Of a stretch of 64,000 nt of DNA, positions 56,050 through 64,000 are shown piece by piece (within the stretch, counting starts at the first letter, position 1; every line of letters begins with the position of its first letter). The notes under the pieces were generated by a model that did not search any database, was not told where the DNA came from, and worked only from the letters and a program-made list of their open reading frames with translations. Source of the DNA: Stropharia rugosoannulata (taxonomy: Eukaryota; Basidiomycota; Agaricomycetes; Agaricales; Strophariaceae). Position numbers and translations under genes: made by a program. The stretch spans positions 1,984,001 to 2,048,000 of the forward strand of contig JANCIK010000006.1 in NCBI GenBank assembly GCA_028532985.1, in the 5' to 3' direction.

Positions 56050-56779
56050 AGACAGGTTACACAAAGGAGAGTACTAGCTAAATATTATATAGGATGCATA
56101 CCCAGTATTTTTATTTAAATGAGACCTCAAGGTCTCGTTTAGTCGGGACTACTACCGTAGTGTCAAGTGGTAGTTACATATCATCGATTATCACTGAGCT
56201 CTTGAACCGAATTGGCCGCTGAGAACGAATGCGGGACAAATGGTCGATGGCCATAAGCCTCGATAGTAATCACGTACCTATCTTAATCATGGAGCGAAAT
56301 TACTACAGTCGCCTTCTACAAAACGTGGGTTAGTTGTTTGCAACGTTTCGACTTTGTTTCGACTACAATTTGACCAAGTATCGAATCGAAAGCAAAACGC
56401 GCTCTGAATGTCGTCATGTGATGGGAACATAACTTAGGCGTATGCGGACATTCTCCTTCAGTGCAGAGTCCAGACAGGATGATCCGGCAAGCGGGTCTGA
56501 ATACAGCACCTACTACATAATATCCTTTCTCTCCCACATTGCCTAGAAGCGTCAAACGGGAGTCACCCATACTCAATCTTATCCCTATCCTTATCTCTCG
56601 GCAATTTGCTCCGTCTCAAAGGTTGCACCCACGTTATAATTGACCAGAGGCAGGCAGGTTGCTTGACTCTCCCCACGTTGAAAATACCGCTTCCTGTCCT
56701 AACCCTTTCAACCCGTTTGACGCCTGTTGGCGACTCTACGGATAAGGAATACGAAGATAACGAGGACGACTCATACGAA
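56050..56779. other. Intergenic region, no gene seen
   Basis: Between the second GH18 and the amino acid transporter, both plus strand. The transporter's frame is open upstream of its ATG but holds no earlier ATG. Confidence 0.4.
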
Positions 56780-58792
56780 ATGACGCAAACATATGGAGTT
56801 GCAGCAGAAGGGTCGGCAGACCCTAACGTTGCTGCGGTTGGCGAGGAGTCGCGTGCGCTGCTGGGCGGTAGCCGTGCTACACAAAATGGTGGAAGAAGCA
56901 AGGTAGAAGGCCGCGCGAATATAGTGAGCTGTATCAGTAATTTGTCTAACACGATTATTGGCAGCGGTACGTCTCCCTTTCTTCGCTGGTTTGAGGCTGC
57001 TGCACTCGCGAAGGCTGACTGAGAAATAATTATGGTTGTCAGGAATGCTCACATTCCCACTGGCACGTATTCATCTCGTTGATCTTGCTTGCTCGAGCTT
57101 ACTTTGGCCCATTAAAGGCCATGGCCTCAAGTGGAATGATTCCCGGCATGGTTACATGTGTGCTATCGGGGTCGGTGGCCGCCTTCGGTCTATATCTGCT
57201 CTCTCTGTGTGCCGCTAAGACTAAGGGCAGGCACGCATCCTTTCATGCCATCTCCCAGTTAACCTTTCCAAGCGCCGCCGTCTTCTTTGATGCTGCCATT
57301 GCAGCGAAGTGTTTCGGCGTCTCGATCAGGTAAGTTCCGTAGGCGCTGGTCGTCCCTGCCTCTTCTGTGGGCACTTTGCAAAAATACGTTTTTACTAATT
57401 TGGTATAATTCTTTTTCCTATCTCAGTTATTTGATCATCGTTAAAGGCCTCATGCCGAAAGTAGTGGCATCTCTATATCACGATCTGGTGCCGGGCACTG
57501 TCGACCCACCTGCATGGTCGCAGAGCGGAAATGTCTGGATTACAGTCTTCGCCTCTATACTTGTGCCTTTGTGCTTCCTGAAGCATTTGCACAGTCTGAG
57601 GCATACAAGTTACATCGCGCTTTTCTCTGTTGGTAAGTATCCATATCTCGGTCCGCGTGCTGCATTGACCCTTGTTATCCAAAGCATATCTGGTCGCTAT
57701 CGTGGTTACATGCTATATCTGGCCCTTGGAGGACATGCCTGAGCGGGGCGAGGTCCGACTTGTTCACTTTACATCTAATTTTATAGCGAGTTTCCCTGTG
57801 CAGGTGTTTGCATTTACGTGTGCACAAAACGTGAGTCCACCAAGTATGTGATTGTGATCTTACAGTGAAATTGACACGCACAATGACAGCTATTTCCCAT
57901 ATACAATGAGCTGAAGACAAATTCGCAAGAGCGCATGAACACCGTCATTGGGGGCTCAATAGGAGCGGCTACTCTAACGTATGAGATTATTGCAATTTTT
58001 GGCTACCTGACGTTTGGGTCAAAGGTGAGTTTTAGCAACGTAATGATTGAGCTCACCGAATCCTTTGCTGAATCATATACGTGTGACAGGTTGGCCCCAA
58101 TATTATCGCCATGTATCCGTCTACATCCCTCTTTATCGCCATTGGACAACTGGCCATCGTAGTACTTGTGCTTTTCTCCTACCCCCTGCAAGTGCACCCC
58201 TGCAGGAATTGTTTGGAGAAAGTCTTCCATCCATCACATGTTGAGGAAGTGGCCAAGACTGTGGTTTTGGCTGAGGGTGACGAAGAAGAAGAATCTGAAT
58301 TAGAAGATGAACATGGCCACGGCCCCTATGCAGAGATGTCCAAGTTCAAACATTTCGTTTTAACCAGCTTTATTGTTATTGGGGGCTTCTCCATTGCCTA
58401 CCTTGTTGACGATTTGCAGATAGGTTAGCCCTAAGTTTAATTTGCGTTGTCGAAACACTGATTACTGTTTCCAGTTCTGGCATTTGTGGGGGCTACGGGC
58501 TCGACCACCATTTCATTTATTCTACCTGGACTATTTTATTGGAAGGTAAACTAATTGTATTGTCCGATCTGAGTCGGTTTTCCTAACCGGTGTCTGCACA
58601 GCTAACTCGTGACGATCCTACGGTCAGTCGCAGGATGAACTATGGGGCGTTCCTGTTAATGCTGTATGGAATCTGTGTATTCATATTCTGGTGAGTTCAT
58701 TTTTTCTTCTGAGAGGGAAAGAGAAAATGACGGCGCGTAGTCTGGGGTTCAATATCTACGCAGTGACGCATGGCAAAGGGCCAGCACATTAA
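56780..58792 (+). CDS. Amino acid transporter of the AVT/SLC38 type
   Basis: Ten exons (56780-56966, 57043-57062, 57118-57329, 57427-57632, 57685-57830, 57890-58024, 58090-58423, 58475-58545, 58602-58690, 58741-58792) encode 483 residues. The first helix has the family hallmark SCISNLSNTIIGSGMLTFPL, and ten or eleven helices follow. FAFTCAQNLFPIYNEL and FGYLTFGSKV are typical of yeast Avt5-7 and animal SNATs, which move neutral or basic amino acids, in fungi often out of the vacuole. An acidic cytosolic loop (about residues 345-370, with a run of Glu) lies between helices 8 and 9. Exon 2 is 20 nt and its intron (57063-57117) seems to start with GC. Confidence 0.9.
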
Positions 58793-58947
58793 GATAGATA
58801 GCTGTAGATGTTAGATGATGAATAATATGAATATTTGATGAATTTACCCACGGTGATCAGTGAGGAGGCCGCTTTCAGATTTTCTGTTTCTTGCCCCACC
58901 CATGGCTCAACAGTAGCTGCACTTTTCATCCACGCCCCCGTCCACCC

Positions 58948-61900
58948 ATGGCCCTCGGTACGTCCGCCGTCTCACATCCACCCACAACCCTTACACACGT
59001 CCCCCACCGCCCAGACCCCTCCCTCGTCAATCCGTCCGCCGACCCCCGCTCGGACCCCAACTTCCACACTGCCCACCCTGACAACCATCCTGCCCCAACA
59101 TCCGCCTCGCCCACCATCACCTCCTCGACTACTTCATCCTCTTCCATGGATGCGACCATCAACAACCATGCTCTTTCTCCCGCCCCCAGCACAACGTCCT
59201 CCAATCCGGATGTCATTGCGCAGGTCTCTGCTGGGCCAGAGCAAGACACCACCCCCTCCTACAACGGCGTTCTCACCCCGGATGTAGACCCTCAGATCAT
59301 CGAGGCGCTTAAAAGCAAGGACAGGATTTACGTCCTGAAGCTTGGTGAAACATTTGAGGCTCTCATCATGGAACGCAGGTCAGTGCTCTTCTCTTTGTGC
59401 TTCCAATCGCATTGGTGGGCAGGTCTAGATCCTGTACTCCTCGTGTGTTATCTATAGTCAATGTACTGATACCATTCCCCCAGAACACGCGTTGAACTCT
59501 CTCCCGCCACCTCCTACCAGCGCCTTCTTGTCCATCGCTGTTCTGCGTATTACAGGTTGACGCCCGAAAGTGATCCTGTCACCAAGGCCCTCTTTGTGCT
59601 GACCACCTCAGACAGTCGAATGTGTGTATTCTTGTCTCCTGTCGTCTACCTTTCTGTTCCACATTGATCATTTCTCTCCTGCTAGTCCTGACAGGCGCAT
59701 CTCCGAACTCGTTCCCGCCGAGTCGACAGCACAACCTGCCTTTAAAATCATGAGACGATCTGCAACCGACCGTCGTGGAAAGCCTCGATCACACGCTGGG
59801 TCTGTAGCGGGCGATGATCTGGAGACCTCGGATGTTGAACAATCAGAGTCAGGCAGCCTGGGCGGACGAAGCAACGCAAACTCTGGCAGCAAAAAACGCA
59901 TGACAATCGAAGAGCGAGAAGCCGCTTATAATGAAGCTAGATCTCGCATTTTCATGGACTTCGAAGAAAAGGGCAAAGACAAGGACATGAGTGCAAGCTC
60001 TTCGACACTTAGCCTCAACGGTTCTGCTTCTACCAGCACTGGCGGTAGAAGTAGCGCTGGAGATACAGACGATGGCATAAGCTCACCCGCCACCGAGAGT
60101 GAGTGGTCCGTGCCATCAGGTTCCAACTCACGCGACAAGAAAGACGGAAGGCGTGGCGGACCTGGCAGCGCATCAGCTTCATCCACTCGATCCCTTCGTG
60201 GGGGCTCATTTCACGGCAATGGTTCCGGTGGTAGCTCCCGCAACTCTAGAGCACCGTCGCCGTCATTCAGTTATGCATCGTTACATGATTCTCCGATGGG
60301 CCACATTTATGATCCTTCTCAGCCTCATGGTCCTAATCAGACATATTATGCGAATCAGTACGCGTACCCATATCCCCCTTCCGGTTCCGGGCCCAGCCCG
60401 CCTTTTATGCCTCCGTACCAGTACTACTCGCAGCACTACAATCCGTACCAATCACCTCCTCCAATGCCCCAACACAGCCCATCTGATCCCACAACACCTC
60501 CAGGTGCGGAGGCCTACCCTTCATCACACCACGTCAATTATGGACCTCACTACGGATGGCCTCCACATCCGCAGCAGCCGCCCCTGCAGTCTCCTCCGCA
60601 TTCAATGCAAATGCCACTTACGCAGCAACCGCAACAGAATGGGCACCCCGCAGGCATGCCACCGTCACTTCCCCCTCACTCTCAGTATCAACCCTTTTTA
60701 CACCCAGCACACGCATATACTTATCCCTTGAATGGATATTATCAACCCCCACCTCAGGTTCCTGGCCAACAAGGACCTCCGCCGCCTACACATATGAGTA
60801 TGCAGTCTCCACCCCTTCAGCATCAACAGGTTGCGCAAGCTCAGCAGCAGCATCAACCGCAAATGCATCAACAACAGAATTACGACATTCCTAGAGGAAC
60901 TGGCAATCAAATTGGGCATACGCCCAACGGTCCCTTCAGTCATAATTCCAATAGCTCGCGCAGCAGTCTTGGGAACGGGGTAATCCCACCGAATAGCAGC
61001 GCGCGTACGGGCCCCCGCAATAATAGCATTAGTAGCGTACCGTCTGTTAATGGAAACGGTACGAAGAGCGCTCGCGCACAGGTGCCTTCTCCAGCTCGTG
61101 GCGCCTGGAGCTATGGGCCCGGCGTGGGTATAGGAGGCTATACAGGCCCAGTGATTCCTGGAGGCGATGCAATGGGACCTAGATTCAGTAACACTCCTCG
61201 TCGCCCCTCTACGAATAGCGTTAGTGCGAATAGCCGGGCCTCGTCGAACGACGATGTTTCTTCCACTGTACGTACTCTAAGCTTATCCAGCTTTCTTACC
61301 TGACTATCCACTGTATAACAGTCGTCTTCCACAACGTCGTCGTCTTCACGTAGGACATACACGTCGACCACTTCATCTCAGCATCCCCTGCCTGCACGGC
61401 CTGATTGGGCTGTGGGATTAAAGGCACAGCCAACACTAGCAGGTGGAAGGCACCATGACCTCTCACACGCAAATACGAGAGGCATCTCGCCCATCTCTCC
61501 TCCGCGGTCCAATGGACATAATTCACCGATGCCCGACCGGAACTCCCCAAGGCAACCGTCAACATCGCAGTCATCAATTTCTTTGCAAGCAACGGATTTC
61601 CCGCCTCTGACCTCCGGTGGCACTGCTCAGGAGAAGAAGACTCCCGTTGCTGCGGGTGCTTGGGGGAGTGCTAGGTCTGTGCTCACTCCCGCGAACGCAA
61701 TTACTAGCACAACCGCTAATAATGGCAATGGCAATTCGATAAATAGACAAGAAGAGAATTCTCCAAAGGTCTGTCAAAATTCACTTACAGACTCACACTT
61801 TCATTTATGTCTTGTGTTCTCTCTCTTTTCTTTTTTTAGTCTGGGGATTTAATTAATCCTAAGATCACAAGGCGACCTGTCGGTGTTAATGGCCAGCCTC

Positions 61901-62112
61901 ATCCACGGTCCCCAGGAGAGAAAAGCAAGGATTCGACGGCTAGTCCGGTTATGCTTGCTGCGCATGTATCTAGTCTGTCCATTACGGATCAGACTAGCCC
62001 AGAGACGACTGGTAAAGACGAGGTGAACATCGGAGCTACCCCTTCAATGCAACCTGCATCGCTTGTTCAGCACGAAAAGGAGTTGCCAGTTTTGGCATCA
62101 CCATCGATGTAA
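58948..62112 (+). CDS. R3H and SUZ domain RNA-binding protein
   Basis: Five exons (58948-59378, 59484-59621, 59686-61267, 61322-61768, 61840-62112) encode 956 residues. After a Ser/Thr/Pro-rich leader, residues about 120-225 form an R3H domain (MERRTRVELSPATSYQRLLV, HRCSAYYRL) that binds single-stranded nucleic acid. A SUZ domain follows (KRMTIEEREAAYNEARSRIF). The rest is disordered: a Ser-rich region, a long Pro/Gln/His/Tyr-rich tract (about residues 400-610) and polar repeats. This architecture matches R3HDM/Encore-type proteins that associate with mRNA and stress granules. RNA targets are unknown. Confidence 0.88.
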
Positions 62113-62744
62113 AAGTGCGCCCTATAAAACAGTCTACGTAGTGATTTCGTTTGTCTTTCTTTACGTTTTATAACATGTCTGTTTTTATCGCCCCTTCCTC
62201 TTTTTTCAGTTTGTTTTTGCTTTTTCTGTCCTTTGGTTTATCTGTTCAGCTTGTTGCATGATGATACTTATATATATTTGTCTTTTCTAATGGTGTCTAC
62301 ATCTCTCTCTGACGCAGGCTCCGTGCTAATTTCATTATTTCAACTAGTTGCTCTGTTGAGTAGGCAGAGGTTGGAGATACGAAGTAGCTAGCAATCAGTT
62401 AGAGGATACAAAATGTGAGAATGGTACTCCATACTTAGAACCGTATTTTTGCTTTACTTTGCAATATATATAAGATAGTACCTGTGTACCTATATGAACA
62501 TATGTCTAATTTATAGCCATACAAGCTTTCCAATTATTCAGTGAAGGTTAAATATTAAGCGCTCACTGGTTCAGCGCAACATGAGTGCACACCATGGCTT
62601 CCTAATTTGGCCACCTTCGGATTGAACCGAGCCTAGATTATTTGTTGGTGCTAACCAATCCCGTCTCAACGATACACGACCAGACAGCGTCCACTGCAAG
62701 CCAAATCAAAGGCGGCTGCAATTAGAATTTATACCACCTAACTT
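62113..62744. other. Intergenic region, no gene seen
   Basis: AT-rich 3' flank of the R3H gene and upstream region of RPB4. No TATA box is clear. Confidence 0.4.
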
Positions 62745-63393
62745 ATGTCTGCTAAGCTACGACACCGTCCCAACGCCGAGGAGGAAGATGCGTCGGCGCT
62801 GAAGCTTGGTCCCGGTATGCTCTTGCTAGTTCCCCGCCTTGCAAGCTGAGCGCTGACAAACAATTGTCGCAGAATTCAATAACGCGGGTTGTCTGCTTAT
62901 TTCGGAGGTCAAGTACCTCCTTGAGAACCGAGACAAGGATGCGCCCGATACTGCGTGCGTCCCCCTCTTCCACCGTCTCTTACGATGAAGAGGCTTAGGC
63001 TTGTTGCTTGTTGGTGTGTCGTAACGTGCAGTGTGTACAATAAGACGCTCGAGTACGTGAAAACGTTCGCAAAGTTCAACACGACGGATTCTGCAGGTGC
63101 CGTGCGAGAGTGCGTGTTTTATGTGTGTATAGTGCCACCGTTTTCGCTTATCTTTTACTAGAACCCTACGCCGCGAGCCACAGCTCACCCAGTTTGAGAC
63201 TGCCCAAATAGCAAACCTTTGCCCTGCAGACGCGGAGGAGGCGAAGAGTATCGTTCCAAGGTGGGTTGTGCCGTTCCACTGGTGCATCTCGTTAATTAAA
63301 ATACATCCCGTTTCAAGTCTTGTCAAAATTGACGATGATAGACTGCAGGCCCTGCTCGATGAGATACAGACAATGCGGAAGTTCCAAACATAG
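62745..63393 (+). CDS. RPB4: RNA polymerase II subunit Rpb4
   Basis: Five exons (62745-62814, 62873-62954, 63032-63109, 63162-63260, 63318-63393) encode 134 residues, the compact length seen outside budding yeasts. Family motifs include EEDASALKLGPEFNNAGCLL, ISEVKYLLENR, LEYVKTFAKFN and LTQFETAQIANLCPADAEEA. Rpb4 forms the stalk of RNA polymerase II together with Rpb7 and links transcription to mRNA export and decay. Splice phases agree across all four introns. Identity is firm. Confidence 0.93.
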
Positions 63394-63508
63394 TCACCCA
63401 GCAAAAGCACAAGCTCAAAGTCCCGGCATGCGCAGTTGTATTTTTGTATATAAGAAGACTATTATCTGTAATATAGGCGTCTAAATGCCAGGATAGGCTA
63501 GGCTACAT

Positions 63509-64000
63509 TCAGCCCTCCGCTTCTTCGAGCTGCTTTTTGTTTAGCTTCTCTTCCCCTTCATCCTCCGGTATAATAATGGCGTCCTCGTCCTCCAGTTTCT
63601 TAGTTCCATCGACGGGGAAGCTGGTGGTATCGAATATTTTCTTTTCCCTGAATGGGTTCTCCCGCCTTTCGCCTTGCTTGATAACAGCAGCTTCGGGCAC
63701 TGCACCAGTTGGGCTGAGATATAATAAATCATTGCCAGAGTATGCATCAACTGCCCGAATCCAAGCGTCGAATCTATTCTAACTTGAACGTCTGCACTGC
63801 GGTGAAGAGGGGAACTACTTACAATCCGTCCCGGTCTTCCACTTCTCGCATATTCTTGTAAATGAATACCTCTTTGAAGTTGTTCATCTTTTCACGATGG
63901 ATTTCGAAATCGATCAGCGGCCTAACGAAAGGGTCGGAGGCCGGTAATCTGGAATTTATTTCCGTGATTTTCTCGTTGTACGAGTTGAATAGCGGCTCTT
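63509..64000 (-). CDS. Unknown acidic-tailed protein, 5' end outside the window
   Basis: Two exons are visible: one from the window edge to 63823 and the last at 63509-63773. Joined, they give about 147 residues. The visible part contains FNSYNEKITEINSRLPASDP, IDFEIHREKMNNFKEVFIY, MREVEDRDGLFDAW, a NDLLYLSPTGAVPE segment and a very acidic tail (EDEDAIIIPEDEGEEK). An alternative acceptor nine bases upstream would stop or change the frame, so the downstream one was used. I do not recognise the family. Tail-to-tail with RPB4, 115 bases apart. Confidence 0.7.

Overview
This window is nuclear DNA from a filamentous basidiomycete, most likely an agaricomycete. Genes are compact and intron-dense. 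I rebuilt about 156 spliceosomal introns, mostly 45-70 nt, by joining exons so that the reading frame and family motifs stay intact. Gene content is typical of mushroom-forming fungi: a basidiomycete-type GH45 endoglucanase, a tandem pair of secreted GH18 proteins, ergosterol-type C-24(28) sterol reductase, the fungal complex I 21 kDa subunit, and the fungal Dsc E3 ligase subunit. Starts were chosen as ATG only. I saw no rRNA, convincing tRNA, CRISPR array, insertion sequence, intact transposon or biosynthetic cluster.

Layout. 1-9 kb: a partial unknown gene, an F-box protein, a 2.9 kb stretch without a supportable gene, then the mitochondrial phosphate carrier and RIB3 divergently transcribed. 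9-21.5 kb: a MocA-type oxidoreductase, OHCU decarboxylase (urate degradation), a J-domain protein, CDK7/Kin28, a zinc-finger nucleoporin, the complex I subunit, GH45 and a DHHC palmitoyltransferase. 22-30.4 kb: Dsc1/Tul1 (15 exons), Nnf1 (kinetochore), Trm82 (tRNA m7G methylation) and a TMEM97-like protein. 31-41.8 kb: a single-pass surface protein, a disordered protein, a second oxidoreductase, and a 974-residue WD40 protein with SUMO-interaction-like motifs. 42-50.6 kb: ERG4, MPE1, VPS5, a coiled-coil tail-anchored protein and a small unknown. 51.9-56 kb: the GH18 tandem pair. 56.8-64 kb: a vacuolar-type amino acid transporter, an R3H-SUZ protein, RPB4 and an unknown gene cut by the window edge.

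Most genes are unrelated housekeeping functions in alternating orientation, with divergent pairs sharing 0.2-0.6 kb upstream regions and convergent pairs 60-500 bp apart. I see no dedicated new system. The points most worth following are four apparent GC-AG introns, consecutive micro-exons inside the Dsc1 RING domain and in both GH18 genes, the WD40 protein with repeated SIM-like motifs, and an open frame that runs from the second oxidoreductase into the downstream gene.
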